Origin: DASSUW01 sp963774155
GTDB lineage: Bacteria; Actinomycetota; Thermoleophilia; Solirubrobacterales; Solirubrobacteraceae
Assembly (NCBI GenBank): GCA_963774155.1
Contig: CAVZDW010000002.1
Location: forward strand, 62,001 to 126,000
Direction: 5' to 3'
Length of the DNA: 64,000 nt
In this document: one piece after another, positions 28,205 to 37,088 of the stretch
Layout: each line of letters begins with the position of its first letter
Position numbering within the stretch: the first letter of the stretch is position 1
Notes under the pieces: generated by a model
The model's database searches: none
Told to the model about the DNA's origin: nothing
What the model saw: only the letters and a program-made list of their open reading frames with translations
Program-made: the position numbers and the translations under genes

Positions 28205-30042
28205 AGGCGCGCCTCGAACTCGCGCTCGAGCTCGGCCGCGAACAGCGGCTTGCCCTCGAGCTTGGTGTAGCTCTCGACGTCGACCAGGTACTCCGCGCGC
28301 AGGAGCTGCGCGAGCTGGCCGGTGTTCATCTCGGGGACGAGCACGCGCTCGTAGCGGTGCAGGATCTCGCCGAGGTTGGTCGGGAACGGGTTGACGTGGT
28401 GCAGGTGGGCGGTGGCGACCTTGTGGCCGTTGGCCCGCACGCGGCGGGCGGCGGCGCGGATCGCGCCGAGGCTCGAGCCCCAGCCGATCACGAGCAGCTC
28501 GGCGCCGTCGTCGGCGTCCACGCGCAGCGGCGGCAGGTCGGCCGCGATCCCGGCCACCTTGTCGGCGCGGATCCGCGTCATCCGCGCGTGGTTGACGCCG
28601 TCGTAGGAGATGTCGCCGCTCCCGTCCTGCTTCTCGAGCCCGCCGATCCGGTGCGCGAGACCGGGCGTGCCCGGGATGGCCCACGGCCGCGCGCCTTGCT
28701 CGTCGCGCGAGTAGGGCTCGAACGGCTCGTCGCCCGCCTCGGCGAAGGCGGGATCGATCGGCTCGAGCGCGCCGGTGTCCGGCAGCCGCCACGGCTCGCT
28801 GGAGTTGGCCAGGAAGAGGTCGGTGAGGAGGATCACGGGCGTCCGGTAGCGGACAGCGAGGCGCGCGGCCTCGTAGGCGGACTCGAAGCACTGCCCGGGC
28901 GTCGAGGCCGCGACCACCGGCAGCGGCGACTCCCCGTGGCGGCCGTGGATGGCCATCAGCAGGTCCGACTGCTCGGTCTTGGTCGGCATGCCGGTCGACG
29001 GACCGGCGCGCTGCACGTCGATGACGATCATCGGCAGCTCGAGCATCACCGCGAGGCCGATCGTCTCGGCCTTGAGGTCCATGCCCGGGCCGCTCGTCGC
29101 CGTCACGCCCAGGGCGCCGCCGAAGGCCGCGCCGAGCGCCATGCCGGCGGCGGCGATCTCGTCCTCGGCCTGCATCGTGCGCACGCCCATGTCCTGGTGG
29201 CGCGCGAGCTCGTGCAGGAGCTCGGAGGCGGGCGTGATCGGGTAGCTCGCCAGCACCAGCGGGAGGCCGGACTTCACGCTCGCGGCCATCAGGCCGAACG
29301 CCATGGCCGTCGTGCCGTTGACGTTGCGGTAGGTGCCGGGCGGGACGTCGGTGGCCGGGTCGACGCGGTACTGCACGTCGACCAGCTCGGACGTCTCGCC
29401 GAAGTTCCAGCCGGCGCGGAAGGCGGCGAGGTTGGCCTCCAGCGGGCCGGGCTTGTTGACGAACTTGCGCCGCAGCCACTCCTCGGTCGGCGCCGTCGGG
29501 CGGTCGTAGAGCCACGACAGGACGCCGAGCGCGAAGAGGTTCTTGGCGCGCCCCGCGTCACGCGTCGAGACGCCCTCCATCGCCTCGACCGCGGCGGCGG
29601 TGAGCGAGGTCATCGGGATGCGGATGACGTGATAGCCGTCGAGCGAGCGGTCCTCGAGCGGGTTCGCCTCGTAGCCGGCCTTCTGCAGGTTGCGCTTGGT
29701 GAACGCGTCCTCGTTGGCGATCACCGTGCCCGCGCGGGCGAGGCCCGGCAGCTCGCTCTTCAGCGCGGCCGGGTTCATGGCGACCAGGACGTCCGGCTCG
29801 TCGCCCGGCGTGAGGATGTCCGCGTCGGCGAAGTGGATCTGGAACGCGGAGACGCCCGCGAGGGTGCCGGCGGGGGCGCGGATCTCGGCCGGGAAGCTCG
29901 GCAGCGTCGCGAAGTCGTTCCCGTGTTCGGCCGTCGCCTCGGTGAAGCGACTGCCCGCGAGCTGCATCCCGTCACCCGAGTCGCCTGCGAAGCGCACGAT
30001 GACGCGCTTGCGCAGTTTGATCGGGACCCGTGTAACGGCCAT
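28201..30042 (-). CDS. korA: 2-oxoacid:ferredoxin oxidoreductase, fused gamma-alpha subunit
   Basis: This is 613 residues. The N-terminal gamma domain (RVIVRFAGDSGDGMQLAGSRF to about 190) is fused to the alpha pyrimidine-binding domain (NGTTAMAFGLMAASVKSGLP, SYPITPASELLHELARH, MQAEDEIAAAGMALGAAFGG, TSGPGMDLKAE). The C-terminal domain has LLVIGWGSSLGAIR and VPEMNTGQLAQLLR. This gamma-alpha fusion is normal for actinobacterial KorA. It gives an oxygen-tolerant-type ferredoxin-linked TCA step. It overlaps korB by 4 bp. Confidence 0.94.
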
Positions 30043-30106
30043 CGAGGTTCTTCGTAGTCTGACACCACGAAAGGACGACGCGTCGGAAAGTGGACCGCGG
30101 TCTCAG

Positions 30107-30427
30107 CTACGACATCCGCTCCACGAGCGCGGCGCCCTCGCGCGCCATGCGGGAGCGGGGCACGACGAGATCGAAGCCGGCCGCTTCGGCGCGCTCCTTG
30201 GTGGCGACGTCGACGTGCGAGTAGACGCCGATGGCGCGGGCCGAGCCGCGATCGATCGCCACGCCGTCGAACGTGCCCGCCCCGAGGTCGACGACGAGCA
30301 CGTCGAATCCCTCGGGCCGCACGTCCGCGCCTGAAGTCAGCTCGGCATCGTGGCCCGCGGCCCGGAGCATGCCGAGCACGTTCGAGCCGAGCAGCAGGTC
30401 ATCGAAGACGACCAGGACGCGGGCCAT
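30107..30427 (-). CDS. Small receiver-like protein, unknown
   Basis: This is 106 residues of alternating strands and helices (MARVLVVFDDLLLGSNVLGM to GFDVLVVDLGAG and AIGVYSHVD), laid out like a CheY receiver. The strand-3 Asp is present (VVDLGAG), but the C-terminal Lys position is not clear, so phosphorylation is doubtful. No kinase gene adjoins it. It follows the 30432-30791 gene by 4 bp, so the two are an operon. Confidence 0.65.
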   Translation of the reverse strand: MARVLVVFDDLLLGSNVLGMLRAAGHDAELTSGADVRPEGFDVLVVDLGAGTFDGVAIDRGSARAIGVYSHVDVATKERAEAAGFDLVVPRSRMAREGAALVERMS

Positions 30428-30431
30428 CGTC

Positions 30432-30791
30432 CTACTGCGAGCTGAGGCGGCGGAACTCCCGGCGGAACGACTCCGGGCGCCCCCAGTCCTGGATCGTCTC
30501 CACGCGGCCCGTGCGGACCTCGCGCAGCGCCAGCTCGCCGGCGATGTCGGAATCGTCGAGCAGCTTCAGCGTGCCGTGGACGACGGGCGCCGCGGCGGCG
30601 TGGCCGAAGCGATGGGCGACGAGCAGCCGGAAGTGCCAGTCGTGCATCGAGTAGGGCTGCGCATTGCACGTCACGAGCAGCGTCGCGGCGTCGATGTAGC
30701 GGTTCTCGTCGATGCGGAGGTCGAGCTCGAGGTCGGTCCAGTCGGACGGCAGCGACTCGATGATCTCGTCGAAGGTCTCGGCAAGCGGCAT
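30432..30791 (-). CDS. Conserved hypothetical protein
   Basis: This is a 119-residue soluble protein, acidic at the N-terminus (MPLAETFDEIIESLPSDWTD), with LRIDENRYIDAATLLVTCNA and WHFRLLVAHRFGHAA. It looks like a compact alpha-beta domain. I do not recognise a named family. It is first in a two-gene operon with the receiver-like protein and is divergent from the small gene at 30810 by 18 bp. Confidence 0.7.
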   Translation of the reverse strand: MPLAETFDEIIESLPSDWTDLELDLRIDENRYIDAATLLVTCNAQPYSMHDWHFRLLVAHRFGHAAAAPVVHGTLKLLDDSDIAGELALREVRTGRVETIQDWGRPESFRREFRRLSSQ

Positions 30792-30809
30792 GATTCGGGC
30801 AGAGGCTAC

Positions 30810-31028
30810 ATGGCCGCCACGCCGTTCCCTGTCGATCCCGACGACCCGCTCGCCCCCGCGCGCGGGCAGAGCCTGGACGGGCTGCTGCGCCTGCTCGAGC
30901 AGCTCGACGGCGCCGAGGAGGCGGAGGTCGTGCGGTCGGCGCTGGCCGCCGGCGTGGCGCGGGAGCGGGTGCTCGACGAGCTCCAGCGTGAGGTCGAGCG
31001 GCGGCTCGCCCGGGTCCGCGAGGCGTAG
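30810..31028 (+). CDS. Small helical hypothetical protein
   Basis: This is 72 residues from ATG 30810: a Pro-rich head (MAATPFPVDPDDPLAPARG) and two amphipathic helices (LLRLLEQLDGAEEAEVVRSA and ERVLDELQREVERRLARVRE). It resembles a small dimeric helical hairpin. No family is recognised. Codon use and the divergent arrangement with 30432-30791 support a real gene. Confidence 0.6.
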   Translation: MAATPFPVDPDDPLAPARGQSLDGLLRLLEQLDGAEEAEVVRSALAAGVARERVLDELQREVERRLARVREA

Positions 31029-31070
31029 CGCGCCGAGCCCGTACGGCGCCTTTCGTATCCTCGCTGGAGG

Positions 31071-32009
31071 ATGGCCACCGTCGCCGACACCGGGTATCTC
31101 GCGCTCACCGAGTCATGTGGGCTCGTCGACCGCTCCGAGCGCGGGAAGCTCGCGCTCACCGGGTCCGAGGCGAAGACCTTCCTGCAGGGCCAGGTGACGA
31201 ACGACATCGAGGGCCTGGAGCCGGGCCAGGGCTGCTACGCCGCGTTCCTGACCCACAAGGGCAAGATGCTCGGCGACCTGCGGGTGCTCGACCTCGGCGA
31301 CGAGCTGCTGCTCGACACCGAGCGCGTCGCGCTGCAGGAGCTCTTCAACATGATCCGGCGCTTCAAGCTCGGCCGCGACGTCGAGCTGCACAAGCGCACG
31401 GTCGAGCTGGCGCTCTTCTCGCTCGTCGGGCCGCAGGCGCGCCGCGTCGCGGGCGCCGAGGCGCTCGGTCCGCACGAGCACGACAACGTGGCTTCCGAGA
31501 TCGCCGGCGTGCCGGTGGTGCTGGTGGCGACCGACGTCGGCGTCGACGTGTTCGTCCCCGCCGAGGCCGCCGACACGGTGCGCGCGGCGCTCGACGCTCC
31601 GGCGGTCGGCGAGGAGCTGGCCGAGGTGGTCCGGATCGAGCGCGGGCGCCCGCGCTACGGCATCGACCTCGACGACGGCGTCATCCCGCAGGAGGCCGGC
31701 CTCAACGAGCGCGCGGTCTCCTTCACGAAGGGCTGTTACGTCGGCCAGGAGACGGTCGCCCGCCTGCACTACCGCGGCAAGCCGAACCGCCATCTGCGCG
31801 GGCTGAGGCTCTCCGAGCCGGTCGCGACCGGCGAGCCGCTGCGGCTCGGCGAGAAGCCGGTCGGGCGGATCGGCAGCGTCGCCGTCTCCCCCGCGAACGG
31901 CCCGATCGCACTGGCACTCGTGCGCCGCGAGGCCTCCCCCGGCGACACGCTCGCCGTGGGCGAAGGCGGGGTCACCGCCGAGGTGGTCGCCCTTCCCTTC
32001 GAGGGGTAG
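31071..32009 (+). CDS. ygfZ: YgfZ/GcvT-domain folate-binding protein
   Basis: This 312-residue tetrahydrofolate-binding protein of the GcvT fold has the YgfZ signature KGCYVGQE (about residues 220-227), LTGSEAKTFLQGQVTNDI at the N-terminus and GIDLDDGVIPQEAGL before the motif. YgfZ supports repair or assembly of certain Fe-S enzymes such as MiaB-type radical SAM enzymes. That fits an organism with KorAB and FbiC, though the link is only general. A TGGAGG site lies directly before the ATG. Confidence 0.9.
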   Translation: MATVADTGYLALTESCGLVDRSERGKLALTGSEAKTFLQGQVTNDIEGLEPGQGCYAAFLTHKGKMLGDLRVLDLGDELLLDTERVALQELFNMIRRFKLGRDVELHKRTVELALFSLVGPQARRVAGAEALGPHEHDNVASEIAGVPVVLVATDVGVDVFVPAEAADTVRAALDAPAVGEELAEVVRIERGRPRYGIDLDDGVIPQEAGLNERAVSFTKGCYVGQETVARLHYRGKPNRHLRGLRLSEPVATGEPLRLGEKPVGRIGSVAVSPANGPIALALVRREASPGDTLAVGEGGVTAEVVALPFEG

Positions 32010-32039
32010 CATCGCTCGCGTCGAACTGAAGGGGTGCCC

Positions 32040-32528
32040 ATGGCCGCGAACGTCCTCGTCGTCGCCAACCTGACCGCCGGATCCCAGGATCTCCTGGACG
32101 CGCTGAAGCATCGCGCCGAGCGTTCGCCGATCCGCATCACGCTCGTGATGCCGGCGCAGGGACCCGGGCTCGGCGGTCGCGAGGCCGTCCGCGCGCGCCT
32201 CGACGAGGCGCTGGAGAAGATGCGAGCGGCCGGCCTCGAGGCCGAGGGCGCGATCGGCGACGCGGACCCGATGGAGGCCGTGACGGAGTGCTTCGACCCG
32301 ACCCGGCATGATGAAGCGATCGTCTGCACGCTCCCAGGCCGCAGCTCCAAGTGGCTCCAGTACGACTTCCCGCACCGCGTGGCGCGCTACACCGGCGTGC
32401 CCGTGACGCACGTGGTGGCCGACGACATGCGGCCCGCACCGGCCACGAGCCCCGCCCCGGTCCACGAGCGCGAGCCCCTCGGCCCGCTCTCCGTCCTCTC
32501 GTGGGGCGGCAGGCGGTCCGGCTCGTGA
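32040..32528 (+). CDS. UspA-like alpha/beta protein
   Basis: This is 162 residues with an alternating Rossmann-like pattern: VLVVANLTAGSQDLLDAL, IRITLVMPAQG, ARLDEALEKMRAAGLEAEG, DEAIVCTLPG and HRVARYTGVPVTHVVA. It resembles a universal stress protein half but lacks a clear ATP-binding GxxGSxxS loop (LPGRSSKWL stands there). The start at ATG 32040 is favoured over GTG 32034 by the AAGGGG site. It overlaps the following small gene (GTGA). Confidence 0.72.
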   Translation: MAANVLVVANLTAGSQDLLDALKHRAERSPIRITLVMPAQGPGLGGREAVRARLDEALEKMRAAGLEAEGAIGDADPMEAVTECFDPTRHDEAIVCTLPGRSSKWLQYDFPHRVARYTGVPVTHVVADDMRPAPATSPAPVHEREPLGPLSVLSWGGRRSGS

Positions 32529-32794
32529 GAGCGGCGTTGATCACGAAGCTCGTCCAGCTCGCCACCGAGCGGCTCGACGTCAACGACCCGAGCGTGCGCG
32601 AGCACATCCAGAAGCTGCTCTCCGCGCAGCAGGACGTCGAGCGTGCGCTGGCCGTGCTGGCGCAGGACCTGACCGAGGCGGGGGCCGCGCCGGAGGGCGT
32701 CGAGGGCGACCTCGAGGCACGCGTGGCGCAGTTGCGGGATCTGCAGGGCGCGGTCCTGGTCGCGGTGGCGGCCCGGACCGACGCGGCCTCTTAA
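32525..32794 (+). CDS. Small helical hypothetical protein
   Basis: This is 89 residues from GTG 32525, overlapping the UspA-like gene by 4 bp. It is nearly all helix (LITKLVQLATERLDVNDPSV, VREHIQKLLSAQQDVERALA, EARVAQLRDLQGAVLVAVAA) and acidic. It probably dimerises as a coiled coil. The family is not recognised. It ends 17 bp before a structured repeat element. Confidence 0.62.
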   Translation: MRAALITKLVQLATERLDVNDPSVREHIQKLLSAQQDVERALAVLAQDLTEAGAAPEGVEGDLEARVAQLRDLQGAVLVAVAARTDAAS

Positions 32795-32810
32795 CCGCGT
32801 CGTCGGACGA

Positions 32811-32993
32811 AACTGCGGCTGGGTAGGGGAGCGAGGGAGCCGACCTGGTCGGCGGTCCGTGGCGGATTTCCCCCGATATGCGGGGGTTACCCGCCACGAA
32901 CGCGGCTCGTGGCGACTTCCGCCGATAGCGTGGTCAGTCGCCACGAAGTCCGGCCGGCCGGCCCTCTCGCCTCCCTACCCAGCCGGGGTTCGC
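32811..32993. repeat. Structured repeat element, copy A (two hairpin modules, inverted ends)
   Basis: The left end CTGCGGCTGGGTAGGGGAGC and the right end (complement of GGCTGGGTAGGGAGGCGAGA) are inverted repeats. Inside are two hairpins with stems CGTGGCGR/YCGCCACG, at 32858-32898 and 32908-32945, about 40 nt each. Their loops are themselves self-complementary (CCCCC gatatgc GGGGG in the first). The right-most 29 bases (32965-32993) are identical, on the other strand, to 50279-50307. The stop codon of the DnaQ-UvrC gene lies in the right end. Confidence 0.9.
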
Positions 32994-34657
32994 TCGCCGA
33001 GCCGCCCGACCAAGGCGGAGACGGCCGACGGATCGACGCCGCGGCCGAGCTCCAGCACCGGCACGTCGTGCCGCGCCGCCAGCCACGCGCCGATGATCCG
33101 CGCCTCGACCAGCTCGTCCGCCGGGAGCCAGCCCCCGAGCCCGCCGGCCTGCGACGCGCCGAGCGCGACCTGCGTCCGCGCGACGAGCTCCTCCCCGTCG
33201 GCCGGCAACGGCCCCCAGTCCACGACGCGTCCGGCGACGATCCAGAACGCGTCCGCCCGGCCCGCCTCCCCGGGGTGCGGCGCGAGCACGAGGCGCGCTC
33301 CCGCGTGTGCGGCGCGCAGGACGCCGCCGAGCTTGCCGAGCAGCGACTCCAACCGGCGCGCGCGGCGCCGCAGCCACGCGGCGCGCTCGAAGCGCTGGGC
33401 CGCCGCGGCGGCGCGCATCTGCGCCTCGACGTGCGCGAGCAGCGCGGCGCCGCCGTCGTGCTCGAAGAGGCCGAGCGCCTCGTCGAGCCGGCTGCGGTAG
33501 AGGTTCGGGTCGAGGTCGCCGAGGCAGGGCGACAGGCAGCGGCCCATCTGCCCGTAGGCCGACGGGTGCTCGCGCCGGTGCAGACCGCGGCCGCAGTGGC
33601 GCAGGCCGAAGAGCGAGTTGAGCTGCTCGACCAGCTCGGCGGCCGCCGCCCGGCCGCGGACGGGGCCGACGCAGACCGCATGCCCGGCGGCGGGCTCGCG
33701 CGCGACCTCGAGGATCGGGAACGGGATGTCGAGGCGGCAGCGCAGGTACACGTAGCCGTCGGCGTCCTTCTTGAGCATCGTGTTGCCGGGCGGCTTGAGC
33801 GCCTTGATCAGGCGGTTCTCGAGCACGAGGGCGCCGAGCTCGGACTCGGTCGGCTGGTAGTCGACGTGCTCGGCCTCGCCGGTCCAGGTCGAGGGCGTCG
33901 TGAAGTGCGCTCGCGCGCGCGTGCGAAGGCACACCGACTTGCCGACGTAGAGGGGCCGGCCGTCGGCGTCGCGGAAGATGTAGACGCCCGGGTCCTTGGG
34001 GAGCGAGGACAGGTCGGGCCGGTCGTCGCGCCCGCGCGTCATCTTCGGGGGACGCACCCGCGCCGGCCGGCGCGGCCGCAGCAGCGACAGCGCCTCCCCG
34101 ACCGTGCGCGCGTTGGCGCACAGCCGCGGCAGCAGGGCGCAGAGGACGCGCGCGCACGTCTCCGCGTCGGGCAGCGCACGGTGCGAGACGTCGACCTCGA
34201 TGCCGAGCGCGTCGGCCAGCGAGGCCAGGCCGCGGCGCCGCTGGAGCGGGGCCATGCGGCGGGCGACGGCGACCGTGCAGAGCACCGGCGGGTCGGGCCA
34301 CTCGAGCTCGGCGCGCTCGAAGGCCTGGCGCAGGACCCCGACGTCGAAGCGCGCGTTGTGCGCCACCAGCACGCGGCCGCGCAGCTGCTCCGCCAGCTCC
34401 GGCAGCACCTGCTCGGGCGGCGGCGCCTCGTCGACCATCGCCTGGGTGATCCCGGTGAACCGCTGGATGCCGCGCCCGAGCGGCGCGGACACGCCGACGA
34501 GCGAGCTCCAGCGCTCGTGCAGCTCTCCCCCGCCGACGAGGACGGCGCCCACCTCCGTGAGCTCGCAGCGCTCCTTCGGCTGCCCGTTCGTCTCCGTGTC
34601 GACGGCGAGGAACTCCGCTCCGAGCAGGGAGGATTCGAGGAGGGCGGCTTCGGGCAT
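32975..34657 (-). CDS. DEDDh exonuclease fused to UvrC-like GIY-YIG domain
   Basis: This is 560 residues. N-terminal DnaQ-type 3'-5' exonuclease: FLAVDTETNG (DxE), HNARFDVGVL and SHRALPDAETCARV (His-Asp), residues 10-185. Then a GIY-YIG nuclease (DPGVYIFRDADGRPLYVGKS, about 220-300) and a UvrC-like region with ENRLIKALKPPGNTMLKKD and a UVR-like helix. The C-terminal RNase H domain of UvrC is absent. Similar fusions are known in actinobacteria; a DNA-repair role is inferred. ATG 34657 is preferred, ATG 34693 is possible. The last codons and stop (PAG-stop) lie in repeat copy A. Confidence 0.88.
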   Translation of the reverse strand: MPEAALLESSLLGAEFLAVDTETNGQPKERCELTEVGAVLVGGGELHERWSSLVGVSAPLGRGIQRFTGITQAMVDEAPPPEQVLPELAEQLRGRVLVAHNARFDVGVLRQAFERAELEWPDPPVLCTVAVARRMAPLQRRRGLASLADALGIEVDVSHRALPDAETCARVLCALLPRLCANARTVGEALSLLRPRRPARVRPPKMTRGRDDRPDLSSLPKDPGVYIFRDADGRPLYVGKSVCLRTRARAHFTTPSTWTGEAEHVDYQPTESELGALVLENRLIKALKPPGNTMLKKDADGYVYLRCRLDIPFPILEVAREPAAGHAVCVGPVRGRAAAAELVEQLNSLFGLRHCGRGLHRREHPSAYGQMGRCLSPCLGDLDPNLYRSRLDEALGLFEHDGGAALLAHVEAQMRAAAAAQRFERAAWLRRRARRLESLLGKLGGVLRAAHAGARLVLAPHPGEAGRADAFWIVAGRVVDWGPLPADGEELVARTQVALGASQAGGLGGWLPADELVEARIIGAWLAARHDVPVLELGRGVDPSAVSALVGRLGERTPAG

Positions 34658-34710
34658 CGGGTCGCCTGTCTTACGCCTCGGACCGGACGGCATGAACAGG
34701 CGCTTGCACG

Positions 34711-34733
34711 CGGCGACTCGGTTACAGTCGCCG
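34711..34733. promoter_or_regulatory. Inverted repeat over a probable -10 element
   Basis: Arms CGGCGACT and AGTCGCCG pair perfectly around CGGTTAC. A TACAGT hexamer (34723-34728) straddles the loop and right arm and ends 7 nt before the GTG of the lipoprotein gene at 34736. That is the spacing expected of a leaderless promoter with an operator on its -10. Confidence 0.5.
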
Positions 34734-34735
34734 AC

Positions 34736-35164
34736 GTGCTGCGCGTGACGCTCGCGGCGGCGCTCGCGCTGGCCGCAGCCTCGACCGGCTGTGGCGAGGA
34801 CGAGACCGCCGACTACCAGAACAAGCCCCGGCCGCCGGCGCCGATCAACGTCACGGCCGCGATCGACAACGAGCGCGTGCGCGTCTCGCCGGGCGAGTTC
34901 GGCTCCGGCCCGGTCGTGATCATCATCTCCAACCAGTCGACGGCCCCGCAGCGCGTGACGTTCGAGACCGACGAGATCGGCGGCGAGAGCGGCGGCATCA
35001 CGCGGTCCACCGGTGATATCGCGGCGCGGTCGACCGGGAACCTGAAGGTCGATCCGCCCGAGGGGACCTACACGCTGAGCGCGAGCACGAGCGGCATCAA
35101 GGCCGCCACGGTCGAGGTCGGCGAGCGGCGCAGGTCCGCCCAGAACGACCTACTCCAGCCGTAG
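34736..35164 (+). CDS. Small lipoprotein with cupredoxin-like beta domain
   Basis: This is 142 residues with signal peptide MLRVTLAAALALAAASTGC (lipobox STGC). The mature part (INVTAAIDNERVRVSPGEFG, VVIIISNQSTAPQRVTFETD, GTYTLSASTSGIKAATVEVG) has the strand pattern of a cupredoxin-like or Ig-like sandwich. No copper-ligand Cys-His set is seen, so metal binding is unlikely. Start GTG 34736. It overlaps the convergent BNR gene by 15 bp. Confidence 0.72.
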   Translation: MLRVTLAAALALAAASTGCGEDETADYQNKPRPPAPINVTAAIDNERVRVSPGEFGSGPVVIIISNQSTAPQRVTFETDEIGGESGGITRSTGDIAARSTGNLKVDPPEGTYTLSASTSGIKAATVEVGERRRSAQNDLLQP

Positions 35165-36081
35165 CAGCGGCTTCCAGGTGGCCCCGCCGTCGGTCGAGCG
35201 GCGGATCTCGCCGCCCGGCACCGAGGCGTACAGCGCGCCCTCCTCGTCGGCGACCAGCTCGTTGACGGTGAGGCCGACGGTCCCCCGCTCCTTCCACGTC
35301 GCGCCGCCGTCGGCGCTGAGCTTGACGGCGCCGCCCGGGTCGGCGCGGTACAGCTCGCCGGGAGCGGCCCAGGCGAGCTGGTCGCTCGGGATCGGATCGC
35401 GCGGGCGCCAGGACATGCCCTGGTCGTCGGACGTGAACGTGCCCTTGGCGGTGGCGACCACCATGCGCGACGGATCGTCGCGGTCGAACTCGACATCCAG
35501 GGGCAGGTCCGGCCCGGTGACCGCCTCGAACGTCTTGCCACCGTCGGTGCTGATCTGGATGTCGGCCTCCTCGACCCGGACCGCCACGACGTGGTCGCCG
35601 CGCGCCTGGATGATGTGGAAGTCGGACTCGCCGAGCTGGGAGATCGGCTCCCAGCTGTCGCTCCGGCGTCGCCCGAGCGCATGAGGCCGAGGTTCTCGGG
35701 GAGGCTCGTCCCGGCGCCTTCAGGGTGGCCAGAGGCGACCAGGTCGCCGGGCGCCGCGTAGCGGAGCACGAGGTTGCTCGAGACCGGGCCGCTGCCGTCG
35801 GGGCCGGTGAACTCGCCGACGACGCGCTCGGCCTTGCCGCCGCTCGACTTGGCGCGGAAGAGCCCGAGGCCGGTGCCGATCATCAGCGTGCCGTCGCCGG
35901 GGTCGACGGCGAGCGAGCCGATGAACGCGTTGGCGGCGCTCCCGGGCTCGGCCGGCGTGGCCTCCGGCGCGGTCGTCGGGTTCGGGGTCGGGGTCCCGGC
36001 GCTCCCGGACGGCGTCGCCTCGTCCCCGCAGCCGGCGGCCGCCAGGGTGAGGCAGATGAGGACGGCAAGTCGCGCCAGCAC
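35150..36081 (-). pseudogene. Frameshifted BNR/Asp-box repeat (sialidase-like propeller) lipoprotein
   Basis: From GTG 36081 the first frame gives a lipoprotein signal (MLARLAVLICLTLAAAGCGD), a Thr/Pro linker and propeller strands up to GLMRSGDAG. The rest lies in another frame: SWEPISQLGESDFHIIQARG onward to STDGGATWKPLLRLE at the stop at 35150. One missing base near 35655-35670 joins the two, restoring an Asp-box of the type S-x-D-x-G-x-x-W at the join. Four Asp-boxes are visible (ISTDGGKTF, LSADGGATW, STDGGATW and the repaired one). It starts 11 bp after the HtrA gene. The break may be a sequencing error. Confidence 0.7.
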
Positions 36082-36092
36082 GGCGCGGAAGG

Positions 36093-37058
36093 TTAGGGGT
36101 CGAGCTCGCGCGGAACGAGCTCGACGGTGCGTGACTCCCCGCCGCGCACGACCTCGAGCTGCGTGGCGACGCCGATCCGCTCGCCGGTCATCAGGCGCTG
36201 CAGGTCGTCGACGCCGGTGACCGGGAGACCGTCCACGCCGACGATGAGGTCCTCGGCTCTGAGGCCCGCCCGGGCGGCCGGCGAGTCCTCGATCACCTCG
36301 ACCACCTCGATCGCCCGGTCGCGGCCGAGCGCGCCGGCCACGCGGGGCGGCAGCGGCCGGGCTCCCCCGGCGATGCCGATCCACGCCCGGCGGACGCGGC
36401 CGTCGCGCATGAGCGCGGCGACGATGTTGCGGGTGGTCGCGTTGATGGGGACGGCGAGGCCGAGGCCGACCCCGGCCACCGCGGTGTTGATGCCGACGAC
36501 GCGCTGGCGGCCGTCGACGAGCGCGCCGCCGCTGTTGCCGGGGTTGAGCGCGGCGTCGGTCTGGATCACGTCGTCGATGATCCGTGTGGCGGCGCCGGCG
36601 CGGGCGGGCAGCGAGCGCCCGAGCGCGGAGACCACGCCGGCGGTGACCGATCCGGCGTAGCCGTGCGGGTTGCCGATGGCGACGACGAGCTGGCCGACCC
36701 GCAGCCCCGCCGCGTCGCCGAGCTCGGCGGCGGTGAGCTGCGCCGACTCGGTGCGCAGGACGGCGAGGTCCGAGAGCGGGTCCGCCCCGACGACCGTCGC
36801 CTCGAGGTCGCTGCCGTCGGTGAAGCTCGCCCGCACCCGCGACCGGGTGCCGGCCACGACGTGCGCGCTCGTGAGCATGAAGCCGTCGGGCGTGATCACC
36901 ACGCCCGAGCCGCTCCCGGCCATCCCCCGCCGCCCGCGGACGCGGAGGTTGGCCACCGAGGGCCCGAGCACCTCGGCGACACGGGTCACCACCTGCGAGT
37001 ACGCGTCCAGCGCCTCGATGTCGCCGGGAGCCGATCCAGGAGCCGATGCAAGAGTCAC
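36093..37058 (-). CDS. HtrA/DegP-type serine protease with one PDZ domain
   Basis: This is 321 residues: trypsin-like domain with His in MLTSAHVVAG, Asp in PLSDLAVLR and Ser in LNPGNSGGALVDG. One C-terminal PDZ domain follows (ARAGLRAEDLIVGVDGLPVT). No signal peptide or TM is seen from GTG 37058 (TTG 37064 is an alternative), so export is unclear. Longer frames reach into the palindrome array at 37.1 kb and are unlikely to be translated. It is upstream of, and probably co-transcribed with, the BNR lipoprotein. Confidence 0.88.
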   Translation of the reverse strand: MTLASAPGSAPGDIEALDAYSQVVTRVAEVLGPSVANLRVRGRRGMAGSGSGVVITPDGFMLTSAHVVAGTRSRVRASFTDGSDLEATVVGADPLSDLAVLRTESAQLTAAELGDAAGLRVGQLVVAIGNPHGYAGSVTAGVVSALGRSLPARAGAATRIIDDVIQTDAALNPGNSGGALVDGRQRVVGINTAVAGVGLGLAVPINATTRNIVAALMRDGRVRRAWIGIAGGARPLPPRVAGALGRDRAIEVVEVIEDSPAARAGLRAEDLIVGVDGLPVTGVDDLQRLMTGERIGVATQLEVVRGGESRTVELVPRELDP

Positions 37059-37088
37059 TTGCAAAATGCTAGCGACACCGCCAACCAC

